63,480 nt of DNA from an uncultured Peptoniphilus sp. (GCF_946222045.1 NZ_CAMILN010000003.1:1-63480), one strand, 5' to 3'; positions 26,068-34,697 are shown, numbered from the stretch's first letter. Translations and numbers: made by a program. The notes: generated from the sequence alone by a model not told the origin.

Positions 26068-26212
26068 TTTTTGCTTAGGGAGGTAAATTTATGAATAAAG
26101 AATTTGCAGGTTTTATGTATTTAGTGCTTACATTCTCAGTGTTATTTAGATTAGCAATTTTTATTCTTATAATAGTTTTAATATTCGCCCTTATAAAGTA
26201 TCTTAAAAAATA
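26041..26212 (+). repeat. 26-bp direct repeat shared by the two mini-peptide genes
   Basis: Bases 26041-26066 and 26187-26212 are identical and encode ALIKYLKK plus the start of the stop codon. The rest of the genes diverge, so this is either a recent conversion tract or a strongly selected tail. Confidence 0.85.
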
Positions 26213-26213
26213 A
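26091..26213 (+). CDS. 40-aa membrane mini-peptide, copy 2
   Basis: Sister of the preceding peptide: ATG behind gggaggt, a hydrophobic helix over residues about 9-33, and the same tail ALIKYLKK. The N-terminal halves differ (MNKEFAGF against MAFTSNSL), while IF-I/V-LII and the tail align. It begins 23 bases after copy 1, so the two are probably translated from one message. Confidence 0.62.
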   Translation: MNKEFAGFMYLVLTFSVLFRLAIFILIIVLIFALIKYLKK

Positions 26214-26230
26214 AAAAAGACCTTGCAGCC

Positions 26231-26347
26231 TTTAAAAATAGAAATATTATGTTATAATATAGATAAAGAGGACACCGTTTAAGACGGTTGCTCTAAGTTG
26301 ATATTTATTTAATACCACTTGTAGTGCAATACAGGTGGTATTTTATT
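26231..26347 (+). ncRNA. antisense RNA of a type I toxin (RatA-like arrangement)
   Basis: A promoter with TATAAT at 26253-26258 (weak -35 tttaaa at 26231) predicts a start near 26265. The RNA begins with a hairpin (agag...accgt/acggt...ctct, about 26267-26294) and ends in a strong terminator, ataccacttgta/tacaggtggtat (26312-26323 with 26330-26341) plus a T run. The toxin mRNA from the other strand must run through this region, giving a 3'-end overlap. The extent is inferred, not mapped. Confidence 0.7.
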
Positions 26348-26351
26348 TGTG

Positions 26352-26438
26352 CTATTTCTTATTTAGAAACAGGGCTAATATAGCAATAATCAAACCAATA
26401 AATTTTAGAATGATGCTTAAAATTTCAAAATCTGACAT
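26352..26438 (-). CDS. putative holin-like type I toxin, 28 aa
   Basis: A tiny gene that is easily missed by gene callers. The peptide has an acidic start (MSDFE), a hydrophobic core of about 20 residues and a Lys-Lys end, the pattern of the holin-like toxin family (TxpA/BsrG relatives). The ribosome site aagggggtga is strong. It has its own promoter on the minus strand: TTGATG (26523-26528), 17-base spacer, TATAAT (26500-26505). The leader contains gaggaca...ggttgctct, the same blocks as the 5' end of the opposing RNA. The toxin acts at the membrane in the family; activity here is untested. Confidence 0.78.
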   Translation of the reverse strand: MSDFEILSIILKFIGLIIAILALFLNKK

Positions 26439-26499
26439 TGCAATCACCCCCTTTACCATAAAAGTAAAGAGCAACCACCATCTGTATGTCCTCAAACTT

Positions 26500-26528
26500 A
26501 TTATACATATTTTAGACTATTCCATCAA
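26500..26528 (-). promoter_or_regulatory. promoter of the holin-like toxin
   Basis: Minus-strand TTGATG at 26523-26528, a 17-base spacer and TATAAT at 26500-26505. The transcript should start near 26493. Confidence 0.7.
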
Positions 26529-26564
26529 TTCATAATAATAAAACTACTTTAAAGTACAAAAAGC

Positions 26565-26790
26565 TTGAACTTATTTTTCCTTATGTTATAATAAAAAAAA
26601 CTAAAAAAGGCGATAATTGAGAATAGTAATTTTAAAAAGTTTTTAAGAGAGCAGGTGGATGGTGAGAACCTGTAAAGTTTTTAAGGTGAATCCACCTCAT
26701 AGTCTGTGTAATTTTAAGTGAACCATTTGGTTAATTAGGGTGGCAACGCGGGTCTCTCGTCCCTTTAGGGATTGAGGGGCTTTTTTTATT
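26565..26790 (+). promoter_or_regulatory. T-box leader (serine) of serS
   Basis: Promoter TTGAAC (26565-26570), 16-base spacer, TATAAT (26587-26592). The leader has the T-box core agggtggcaacgcggg at 26737-26752. The likely specifier codon is TCC (Ser) at 26691-26693 in gtgaaTCCacct. The closing terminator pairs ctctcgtccc with gggattgagg and ends in a T run at about 26781. Uncharged tRNA-Ser should favour read-through into serS. Confidence 0.93.
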
Positions 26791-26804
26791 TTAAGGGAGG
26801 ATAT

Positions 26805-28091
26805 ATGCTAGACATTAAATTTGTAAGAGAAAACCCAGAAGCAGTCAAAGAAAATATCAAAAAGAAATTCCAAGATGACAAGCTTCCACTAGTTGACGAA
26901 GTTATAAAAATTGACGAAGACCTTAGGGCAGCAAAGACTAAGGGCGACAACCTTCGTGCAGAAAAAAACCAAACTTCAAAAGAAATTGGTGGCTTTATGC
27001 AAAAGGGAGAAAAGGACAAGGCAGAAGAAGCAAAGAAAAAAGTTGCTGAAATAAATGAAGAGATAACAAATCTTGAAGCTGCTGAAAGAGATCTTGCTGA
27101 AGAACTTAAGAAGAGAATGCAAGTTATCCCACAAATGATGGACGAAACAGTGCCAATAGGAAAGGACGACAGCGAAAATGTTGAGCTTGAAAGATTTGGC
27201 GAACCAGTAATTCCTGACTTTGAAGTTCCTTACCACATTGACATCATGGAATCTTTTAATGGAATTGACCTTGACTCTGCAAGAAACACATCAGGTGCAG
27301 GTTTCTACTACCTAAAGGGAGATATTGCAAGACTTCACTCTGCAATCCTAGCTTATGCAAGAGACTTTATGATTGACCGTGGCTTTGAATACCACATTCC
27401 ACCATTTATGATAAGATCAGACGTAGTTACTGGCGTTATGAGTTTCGCAGAAATGGAAAACATGATGTACAAGATTGAAGGCGAAGATCTTTACCTAATT
27501 GGTACTTCTGAACACTCAATGATTGGTAAATTTATAAATACAATTAATCCAGAAGAAGATATGCCACTTGCCCTTACTTCATATTCTCCATGCTTTAGAA
27601 AGGAAGTTGGAGCTCATGGTATTGAAGAAAGAGGAGTTTACAGGATCCACCAATTTGAAAAACAAGAAATGGTTGTAATTTGTAAACCAGAAGAATCTAA
27701 GGATTGGTATGTGAAATTGTGGCAAAACACAGTGGACTTCTTCCGTTCACTAGATATTCCTGTTAGAACTCTTGAATGTTGTTCTGGTGACTTGGCAGAC
27801 TTAAAGGTTAAGTCTCTTGACGTTGAAGCCTTCTCTCCAAGACAAAATAAATATTTTGAAGTTGGATCATGTTCAAACCTTGGCGATGCCCAAGCAAGAA
27901 GACTTAACATCAAACTTCGTGGTAAGGATGGCACATACTTTGCCCACACACTAAATAACACTGTAGTTGCTCCACCAAGAATGTTAATTGCCTTCTTAGA
28001 AAATCTACTTCAAGAAGATGGCAGCGTAAGAATTCCTGAACCACTACAAATGTATATGGGTGGAATGACAAAACTTACTCCAAAGAAATAA
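26805..28091 (+). CDS. serS: seryl-tRNA synthetase
   Basis: Class II synthetase, 428 aa, with an N-terminal coiled-coil arm (about 25-105) that grips tRNA-Ser. Motif 2 FRKEVGAHGIEERGVYRIHQFEK and motif 3 around TLNNTVVAPPRMLIAFLEN are intact (only parts quoted). The ATG at 26805 follows aaggagg-like aagggagg; the frame from 26772 runs inside the T-box terminator and is rejected. Confidence 0.97.
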   Translation: MLDIKFVRENPEAVKENIKKKFQDDKLPLVDEVIKIDEDLRAAKTKGDNLRAEKNQTSKEIGGFMQKGEKDKAEEAKKKVAEINEEITNLEAAERDLAEELKKRMQVIPQMMDETVPIGKDDSENVELERFGEPVIPDFEVPYHIDIMESFNGIDLDSARNTSGAGFYYLKGDIARLHSAILAYARDFMIDRGFEYHIPPFMIRSDVVTGVMSFAEMENMMYKIEGEDLYLIGTSEHSMIGKFINTINPEEDMPLALTSYSPCFRKEVGAHGIEERGVYRIHQFEKQEMVVICKPEESKDWYVKLWQNTVDFFRSLDIPVRTLECCSGDLADLKVKSLDVEAFSPRQNKYFEVGSCSNLGDAQARRLNIKLRGKDGTYFAHTLNNTVVAPPRMLIAFLENLLQEDGSVRIPEPLQMYMGGMTKLTPKK

Positions 28092-28116
28092 AAATAATTT
28101 ATTAAAGATTTATAGA

Positions 28117-28256
28117 TTGTTTTAGGCAAAATAATTTGATATAATTTACTCACTTAGGGGAGTAACTTTTAAATTTTCAGTCGTCATTACGGCATAGCCC
28201 GGCTGGAAAGCTTATTATTAAGTATGTGAGACCGATGTAACAATCGGTCTCTTTTT
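28117..28256 (+). promoter_or_regulatory. yybP-ykoY (Mn2+) riboswitch
   Basis: Promoter TTGTTT (28117-28122), 17-base spacer, TATAAT (28140-28145). The aptamer carries the conserved loops ttaggggagta (28154-28164) and tgtgagacc (28225-28233). The 3' gagacc also forms the left arm of a perfect terminator (gagaccgat/atcggtctc, 28228-28236 with 28243-28251, then T6). Metal binding would therefore block the terminator, the usual ON logic of this class. Confidence 0.88.
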
Positions 28257-28275
28257 TGTATTTAAAGGAGGAATT

Positions 28276-30972
28276 ATGGAAAAAAATTGGTATAACCAGT
28301 CCCCTGACGAAGCCCTAAAAAATCTTTCCACTACGAAAGAAAAGGGACTAAGTCAAGATGAAGCTAAAACTAGGCTTGAAAAATATGGGGACAATGCTCT
28401 TGCAGCAGAAAAGAAAAAATCCTTTGGAGAAAAGCTAAAGGAACAAATTCTTGACCCAATGATTATCATTTTAATTGCAGCAGCCTTTGTATCTGCCTTC
28501 AATGGCGAAGCCCTTGATGCAGGGATAATTGTTGCCATTGTAATTGTCAACGCCTTTCTATCAATTTATCAAGAAGGTAGAGCAGAGGAAGCAATTGCAG
28601 CCCTACAAAAGATGTCTTCACCAAAGGCCAAGGTCATAAGAGATGGCGACCACATTGAAGTTGATTCAAATTCACTTGTGCCTGGAGATATTGTCATCCT
28701 TGAAACAGGTGATATTATCCCAGCAGACTTAAGACTTCTTGAGTCATCAAACTTAAAAATTGACGAGTCATCTCTTACTGGTGAATCAGTTCCAGTAGAA
28801 AAGGATGCAAGTGTTATTTATGATGGCAAGATGGAAATTGGTGACAGAGAAAACTTGGCTTACTCATCAACTATTGTGTCTTATGGTAGGGGTATGGGAC
28901 TTGTTATAGAAACTGGTCACGAAACAGAAATTGGAAAGATTGCAACTTCAATTGCCACAGTTGGAGATGAACAAACTCCCCTTCAAAGAAAACTTGCAAA
29001 ACTTTCAAAGACTCTTGGTATTTTAGTCCTTGTAATTTGTGCAGTAGTTCTTGCAGTTGGTGTACTTTATAAGCACGACCCAAGAGAAATGTTTATGACA
29101 GCTATTTCGCTTGCAGTAGCGGCAGTACCAGAGGGACTTCCTGCTATTGTAACAATTGTACTTTCCATTGGTATGGGCAAGATGGCAGAGAAAAATGCCA
29201 TTGTTAAAAAACTTTTAGCAGTAGAAACTCTTGGAACAACTACAGTAATTTGTTCCGACAAGACTGGTACACTTACACAAAATGAAATGACTGTTGTAAA
29301 GGTATTTACTGACGGACACGTTTACGATGTTTCAGGAACTGGTTACTCTCCAGAAGGTGATGTAACAAGGAAGGACGCAAAAGTTACAATTGAAGAAGAT
29401 GAAAACCTAAAAATTCTTTCTTCTATTGCAGCCCTAACAAATGATGCAAAATTACAAGTTAAGGGTGATGAAGCATCAATTATAGGTGACCCAACTGAAG
29501 GTGCCCTTCTTACTTTTGCTGAAAAAGCAGGAAATGGACTTAAGGAACTTTACAGTAACTTTGATAGAATCGAAGAAATTCCTTTTGACTCTGATAGAAA
29601 GATGATGACAACTTTCCACGACAAGATTTTTGATGACATCACGTCCTTCACAAAGGGAGCACCAGACGTTGTTCTTGATAGATGTAGCAAAATTTTAATT
29701 GATGGAAAAGAAGTAGATCTTGATGAAAAATTAAGAGAAGAAGTTTTAGAAAAGAATAGCGAGTTCGCAAGATCTGCCCTAAGATGTCTTGGCTACGCTT
29801 ATAGAAAACACAGGGATATGCCAAGTGAAATCACATCAGAAAATATTGAAAAAGACATGGTTTTTGTTGGATTAACAGGTATGATCGACCCTTCAAGACC
29901 AGAAGCAAAGGCAGCAATAAAAGAATGTAGAACTGCAGGCATAAGACCAATTATGATTACAGGAGACTATCTTGAAACAGGGCTAGCTATTGCAAAGGAC
30001 CTTGGAATTGCTGAACATGATGATGAAGCAATAATGGGTAGGGAACTTAATGAAATGTCTGAAGCAGAACTTAGAGAAGTAGTAAAAGAAAAGTCTGTCT
30101 TCACAAGAGTATCCCCAGAAAACAAGGTTCAAATTGTTACAGCCCTAAAACAAAATGGTCACATAACTGCCATGACAGGCGACGGTGTTAACGACGCCCC
30201 AGCAATTAAAAAGGCAGACATTGGTATCGCCATGGGTATAACAGGTACAGACGTTGCAAAAAACACTGCAGAAGTAATCTTGACAGACGACAACTTTGCG
30301 ACAATTGTAAATGCAGTTGAAGAAGGAAGAATAATTTATTCTAATATCAAAAAGTTCGTTGCATATTTACTTTCATGTAACCTGGGAGAAGTTTTAATAG
30401 TATTAATTTCAATCCTATTAAACCTTCCAGTGCCATTAATTCCGATTCAATTATTGTGGCTTAACCTTGTTACTGACTCCTTCCCAGCTCTTGCACTTGG
30501 AGTTGAAAGAGGAGAAGCTGACATAATGAATGAAGAACCTCGTGACCCAGATGAGCCAATTCTTGATACAGAAATAAAAATCACAGTTGCAATCCAATCC
30601 ATTGCCATAACAGTTGCCACACTACTTGCATATTTTGTTGGACTTAAGTGGTATGGCCAAGGCGAAGGACTTGGACACGCAAGGACAATGGCCTTTGCAA
30701 CCCTAATAATTTGTGAGCTTCTAAGAGCCTACTCTTCAAGATCAATTGACAAGACTGTATTTGAACTTGGAGTATTTACAAATAAAAAGTTATTGTTTGC
30801 GACTCTATTTTCCTTCATGCTAATGCTAGTAGTAATTTATGTTCCAGTATTAAACGATGCCTTTGGACTAATGGACTTAGGACCAAGAGAAATCACAGTT
30901 GTACTTGGATCATCACTTATCCCACTAGTTGCAGGAGAAATCCAAAAGAAAGTAAGATTTAAGAAAAAATAA
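28276..30972 (+). CDS. P-type cation-transporting ATPase (P2 type)
   Basis: 898-aa P2 ATPase of the Ca2+/cation group. Ten-helix plan; phosphorylation site D328 in CSDKTGTLTQNE; actuator TGES; PEGLP at 285-289 in M4; TGDGVNDAPAIKKADIGIAMG hinge (parts). M5 keeps NLGEVL with its Glu; M6 reads NLVTDSFPALALG at 730-742, with Ser where SERCA has Gly. The yybP-ykoY riboswitch upstream implies control by Mn2+, as for YoaB of Lactococcus, so Mn2+ export is more likely than Ca2+ alone. The metal choice is inference. Confidence 0.9.
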   Translation: MEKNWYNQSPDEALKNLSTTKEKGLSQDEAKTRLEKYGDNALAAEKKKSFGEKLKEQILDPMIIILIAAAFVSAFNGEALDAGIIVAIVIVNAFLSIYQEGRAEEAIAALQKMSSPKAKVIRDGDHIEVDSNSLVPGDIVILETGDIIPADLRLLESSNLKIDESSLTGESVPVEKDASVIYDGKMEIGDRENLAYSSTIVSYGRGMGLVIETGHETEIGKIATSIATVGDEQTPLQRKLAKLSKTLGILVLVICAVVLAVGVLYKHDPREMFMTAISLAVAAVPEGLPAIVTIVLSIGMGKMAEKNAIVKKLLAVETLGTTTVICSDKTGTLTQNEMTVVKVFTDGHVYDVSGTGYSPEGDVTRKDAKVTIEEDENLKILSSIAALTNDAKLQVKGDEASIIGDPTEGALLTFAEKAGNGLKELYSNFDRIEEIPFDSDRKMMTTFHDKIFDDITSFTKGAPDVVLDRCSKILIDGKEVDLDEKLREEVLEKNSEFARSALRCLGYAYRKHRDMPSEITSENIEKDMVFVGLTGMIDPSRPEAKAAIKECRTAGIRPIMITGDYLETGLAIAKDLGIAEHDDEAIMGRELNEMSEAELREVVKEKSVFTRVSPENKVQIVTALKQNGHITAMTGDGVNDAPAIKKADIGIAMGITGTDVAKNTAEVILTDDNFATIVNAVEEGRIIYSNIKKFVAYLLSCNLGEVLIVLISILLNLPVPLIPIQLLWLNLVTDSFPALALGVERGEADIMNEEPRDPDEPILDTEIKITVAIQSIAITVATLLAYFVGLKWYGQGEGLGHARTMAFATLIICELLRAYSSRSIDKTVFELGVFTNKKLLFATLFSFMLMLVVIYVPVLNDAFGLMDLGPREITVVLGSSLIPLVAGEIQKKVRFKKK

Positions 30973-30990
30973 ATTTAAAATGATAAAATC

Positions 30991-31033
30991 AAAAGTGTCC
31001 TTAGACTCTTATAGTTTAAGGACACTTTTTTTA
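30991..31033. terminator. bidirectional terminator
   Basis: aaaagtgtcctta (30991-31003) pairs with taaggacactttt (31017-31029) and has T runs on both strands, closing the ATPase gene and the converging small membrane gene. Confidence 0.9.
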
Positions 31034-31059
31034 TTTAATATATAGTTTTATAGAAAGTC

Positions 31060-31329
31060 TTATTTTTTGAATAAATAAATAATTAGAGAAATAATAAGAC
31101 CAATTAAACTACCCGACATTGATTCTTTAGCAAGATCATACAGAGAGATACTAAATATTCTTTCAAAACTTGACAATTTGTAAAAGATAAAGAAAAGGAT
31201 TCCTAATATAAAAAATAGTACAGTAATCTTGCAGATATACAATAAGTAAAAATAAATATCGTCATTTACATTAATTTTTTTATAGTGTTTTAAAATAAAT
31301 TTTTCAAGCCATAAATTTATTTTTTTCAT
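31060..31329 (-). CDS. small membrane protein, 89 aa
   Basis: Unrecognised. Two hydrophobic segments (about 27-49 and 70-87) follow a basic N-terminus (MKKINLWLEKFILKHYKK). The ribosome site aggaga is well placed. It stands alone between the ATPase and the GntR operon. It could be a cation-ATPase partner only by position; no evidence beyond that. Confidence 0.6.
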   Translation of the reverse strand: MKKINLWLEKFILKHYKKINVNDDIYFYLLYICKITVLFFILGILFFIFYKLSSFERIFSISLYDLAKESMSGSLIGLIISLIIYLFKK

Positions 31330-31523
31330 TTTTTCTCCTAGAATAAAACTGAATTAAAAGCTAAAGGATTGTGATACTTACAAATATTTTATACAGTAAA
31401 TATATCACTATTAAAAAAAATGTCAACTGAATGTTAAACAATAGTAACCTAAAAATGTTTAACTTGTTAGAAAATTATCTACTAATTTATCAAGTTTTAA
31501 CTTGTTTTATTTTTATAAAAATC
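31330..31523. other. AT-rich intergenic region
   Basis: It separates the divergent 89-aa membrane gene and the GntR operon. It contains palindromic ttaactt/aacttgtt patches (31460-31505) but no gene. Confidence 0.4.
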
Positions 31524-31574
31524 TTGACAAAAATACTTACTGGGATTATAGTGTAAATATAAAGTATATACACT
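31524..31574 (+). promoter_or_regulatory. promoter and GntR operator of the ABC operon
   Basis: TTGACA (31524-31529), exact 17-base spacer, TATAGT (31547-31552). Overlapping the -10 is an inverted repeat AGTGTA (31550-31555) / TACACT (31569-31574), the form bound by YtrA-type GntR repressors. Autoregulation by the first gene is likely. Confidence 0.75.
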
Positions 31575-31589
31575 TAAAGGTGGTGTGAT

Positions 31590-31970
31590 ATGAAAATTAT
31601 TATTTCAAATGACTCTGGCCTTCCAATTTATGAGCAGATAAAAAATCAAATCAAGGCTCAGATAGTTGCTGGAGACTTAAAAGCTGACGAAGGGCTTCCT
31701 GGTATGAGGACTCTTGCCAGCGACTTAAAGGTCTCTGTCATTACAACAAAGCGTGCCTACAATGACTTGGAGCAAGAGGGATATATTTATTCCATGCCAG
31801 GCAAGGGTTCCTTTGTAAAAAAATTAAATGAAGAAGTTGTAAGAGAGAATGCTCTTGCAGAGATTGAAAAATATTTTACTGACGCAATGACTGTTGCCAA
31901 GGCTGCAGGCATTGATATAGACGAATTGCAAGAAATTTTAAAGACATTAGATGAAGTGGGTGACTTATGA
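31590..31970 (+). CDS. GntR family regulator, YtrA subfamily
   Basis: 126 aa: a winged-helix domain (about 10-78; GLPIYEQIKNQIKAQI, MRTLASDLKVSVITT, GYIYSMPGKGSFV) plus a short helical tail, the size of YtrA repressors. It overlaps the ABC ATPase gene by ATGA. In Bacillus the YtrA regulon answers to cell-wall-active antibiotics; the signal here is unknown. Confidence 0.9.
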   Translation: MKIIISNDSGLPIYEQIKNQIKAQIVAGDLKADEGLPGMRTLASDLKVSVITTKRAYNDLEQEGYIYSMPGKGSFVKKLNEEVVRENALAEIEKYFTDAMTVAKAAGIDIDELQEILKTLDEVGDL

Positions 31971-32806
31971 AAACAATAGAAATAAATAATTTGAGAAAAG
32001 AATTTAAGGACTTTGACCTTGATATAGAAAATTTAGAAATTCCTGAAGGAGCAGTACTTGGTTTAATTGGGGAGAACGGTGCAGGCAAGACAACGCTACT
32101 TAAGTGCATCTTGGACCTCTATAGGTATGATGGAGACATAAAAGTTTTTGGAGAAGAGATCCATAAGGAATCCTTTGAGAAAATTGGTGCAGTGATACCT
32201 GACTCCTTCTTCAACGATACTTTTAAGATCAAAGACGTTGTTGATATTTTAAAAGTTGCCTACAAAAATTTTGATGAAGATATGTTTTATGACTGTGCTG
32301 AAAAATTTAAGATGCCAAGGGACAAAAAGTTAAACGAACTCTCTACCGGTAACCTAATGAAGCTAAAAATTATTTCTGCAATTTGTCACGACCCTGACCT
32401 CTTGATCCTTGACGAGCCGACTTCAGGTCTCGACCCAGTTATTCGTGACGAGATTATAGGATTTTTGTTTGACTACATCAAGGATGGGGACAAGACAATT
32501 TTATTTTCATCCCACATTTTGTCTGATATAGAAAAAATTGCCGACTATATAATTTATATCCACGAGGGAAGACTAATCTTATACGATGAAAAGGACTCCC
32601 TAATAGAAAAGTATGGAATTTTAAAAACTTCTGAGGAAAATTTAAAAAATTATGGAGACTTCATCTTAAAGACAAGAAAAAATAAATACTCAACAGAAGC
32701 CTTGATAAAAAATGTCCAAGTTTTTAAAGAATTTTATCCAAATGAAGTTGTGGACAGGGCAAATGTGGAGGACATAATGATATTCTTATCAAGAGGTGGA
32801 CAATGA
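31967..32806 (+). CDS. ABC transporter ATP-binding protein
   Basis: 279 aa. Walker A GENGAGKTT (about 32-40), Walker B LLILDEPTSGLD, and a signature written LSTGNLMKLK in place of LSGGQ, common in YtrB-type ATPases. It works with the three membrane proteins that follow, probably as an exporter or an antibiotic-sensing transporter. Confidence 0.92.
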   Translation: MKTIEINNLRKEFKDFDLDIENLEIPEGAVLGLIGENGAGKTTLLKCILDLYRYDGDIKVFGEEIHKESFEKIGAVIPDSFFNDTFKIKDVVDILKVAYKNFDEDMFYDCAEKFKMPRDKKLNELSTGNLMKLKIISAICHDPDLLILDEPTSGLDPVIRDEIIGFLFDYIKDGDKTILFSSHILSDIEKIADYIIYIHEGRLILYDEKDSLIEKYGILKTSEENLKNYGDFILKTRKNKYSTEALIKNVQVFKEFYPNEVVDRANVEDIMIFLSRGGQ

Positions 32807-33405
32807 AAGCAGTATTAATAAATGAGTGGAAAATATTTAAGTATTATTTTTTAGCATCAATAGTAGGATTGGCATTAATACTCTTAATTTTTATTAATAA
32901 TAGGGGAGGAGACAACAGACTTCTCAACTACTGCGTTGCCATTGTTTCTTATACATTAAGAGGTCAAATTGTCTTTGGAGATAAGTATAATGATATGGGT
33001 AATTTCTTAACAATACCAGTTTCTATTAATGACTATGCCCTTGGAAAAATCATGAGGAATATAATTGTTTATGTAATAACATCGACAGCATTTTTTTCTT
33101 TAGTAATTTTTAAAGAAAATATTACAATGGAAATTATAAAAAGATTTATATTTTATTTTTTAGCAATTGATTTTAGCTTAATGAGCATTTTCCATATATT
33201 TTTTTCAAAATATAAAAAATCTTATATTTTTATAATTTATACATTATTTGTTTTATTAGTTGGGATGCCATTGCTTAGATACACCAAGTATCTTTTGAAT
33301 TACAAAATAATTTTTATAATTCTTTCCATAGCCTTACCAGTAATTTCAGTTTTTATGGATTATAAATTCTCATCAAAACTTTTAAAGGAGAATGGGATAA
33401 TATGA
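32803..33405 (+). CDS. ABC-2 type membrane protein 1
   Basis: 200 aa, about six hydrophobic helices. It starts MKAVLINEWK, very like the next gene's MKAVLYNDFK, and shares LRGQIVFGDKYND / LRAQVAFGDNFKD and IPVSINDYALGKI / MPVSLKDYSLAKI. It is therefore a tandem paralogue. It overlaps both neighbours by ATGA. Confidence 0.82.
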   Translation: MKAVLINEWKIFKYYFLASIVGLALILLIFINNRGGDNRLLNYCVAIVSYTLRGQIVFGDKYNDMGNFLTIPVSINDYALGKIMRNIIVYVITSTAFFSLVIFKENITMEIIKRFIFYFLAIDFSLMSIFHIFFSKYKKSYIFIIYTLFVLLVGMPLLRYTKYLLNYKIIFIILSIALPVISVFMDYKFSSKLLKENGII

Positions 33406-34013
33406 AAGCAGTTTTATATAATGACTTTAAACTTGTAAGGAATACTGCCCTTCCACTTGTAATTGTTATTGGGGCAATTTTAGCTTTGAGTGTTGTGATT
33501 ACAGGAGAAAAATCTGAGCAATTTTTTATACAATGGGCATTTATTATGATCTTTACCTTGAGAGCACAAGTTGCATTTGGAGATAATTTCAAAGATTTTC
33601 AAAAGTTCATGACTATGCCAGTATCTTTAAAAGATTATTCTCTTGCTAAGATTATAAAAAATTTAATAGTATTTATTCTTACTTCTATTGTATTCTTAAT
33701 TGGATTAATTGCTAGTGGTGACGAAGACAGACTTATTTTAAATATGTATATCAACCTAATAATAGCCTTGGACTTTTTCGCCTTTAGCCTAAGTCACCTT
33801 ATTTTTACAAAATACAAAAAAGGTTTAGTGGCATTTCTCTATGGTTTATTGATTGTTGCATTTGCTTTAATTTTTGGCCTAATCTACATGACCAATTATG
33901 ACATTTTAATTAACTACAGACCAAGATTTATAGTAAGCTCAATAATAATTTGCATATTGTCCTTTAGCTTAGACTATAAATATTCGACAAAATACTTGAG
34001 AGGGAGGGGATAG
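33402..34013 (+). CDS. ABC-2 type membrane protein 2
   Basis: 203 aa, about six helices; tandem paralogue of the preceding gene with shared blocks near residues 45-85 and a common C-terminal DYKYS/DYKFSSK end. Probably forms the permease dimer with it. Confidence 0.82.
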   Translation: MKAVLYNDFKLVRNTALPLVIVIGAILALSVVITGEKSEQFFIQWAFIMIFTLRAQVAFGDNFKDFQKFMTMPVSLKDYSLAKIIKNLIVFILTSIVFLIGLIASGDEDRLILNMYINLIIALDFFAFSLSHLIFTKYKKGLVAFLYGLLIVAFALIFGLIYMTNYDILINYRPRFIVSSIIICILSFSLDYKYSTKYLRGRG

Positions 34014-34014
34014 G

Positions 34015-34653
34015 ATGAAAATTCTTTTAAAAAATGATTTTAAAATTAGGAAAAAATTTATTATTGCCTATTTAATATTTATAACAATGATATTTTCCCT
34101 AAAGACTATAGGACTTATGTCAGAGGAATATAGTTTCTTCACAGACAAACCCTTCGTCTTAGTTTACCTATCAGCTATCCTAGTTCATTTCGTCTTATAC
34201 GTAATATCTAGTGAAGGTATGATGATTGACAAGAGCAAACCATATTTCTTATGTATGGGTGTATCAAGATCTGACATAATAAATGTAAAATTTTTGAAGA
34301 TTGCAATAATATTTATAATAGATTCACTTTTAATGGCTTACATCTTGCAAAATGTTAAATTGCGTGGGGAGGAATTTCAGGTAGGACTTTTCATTTCACT
34401 ATTTATGATGGCTTACTACATTATAAACATTCCAATCTATCTTCACTTTGGACAAAACAGTGGTGTGGGAACAATCTTTACATCATCGCCTGCCTTACTT
34501 CCTATTTTAGATAAATTTGGAAGGAATCCCGCTGGATTTTTCGTTGGAATAATAAAAAATACAAGCTCTCTTAAATTAACTTTATTCTTAATCATCTTTG
34601 TCACAGCAGTTTATATTATTACAAGGATAATAGGAGAGAGAAAAGATTATTAG
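34015..34653 (+). CDS. third membrane protein of the ABC operon
   Basis: 212 aa, about six hydrophobic helices, starting MKILLKNDFKIRKKF, which resembles the N-termini of the two preceding permeases but diverges after. It lacks the FGD and PVS blocks. GMGVSRSDIINVKFLK-like text (CMGVSRSDI) follows helix 3. It is probably an accessory or second permease type, as in Ytr operons with unlike membrane subunits. Confidence 0.75.
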   Translation: MKILLKNDFKIRKKFIIAYLIFITMIFSLKTIGLMSEEYSFFTDKPFVLVYLSAILVHFVLYVISSEGMMIDKSKPYFLCMGVSRSDIINVKFLKIAIIFIIDSLLMAYILQNVKLRGEEFQVGLFISLFMMAYYIINIPIYLHFGQNSGVGTIFTSSPALLPILDKFGRNPAGFFVGIIKNTSSLKLTLFLIIFVTAVYIITRIIGERKDY

Positions 34654-34658
34654 AAAAG

Positions 34659-34697
34659 AAAGACTTTTGAAGTCCCACTTCAGGAGTCTTTTTTTGT
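34659..34697 (+). terminator. terminator of the GntR-ABC operon
   Basis: aaagact/agtcttt outer stem and gaagt/acttc inner stem with loop ccc, followed by seven T. Confidence 0.88.
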
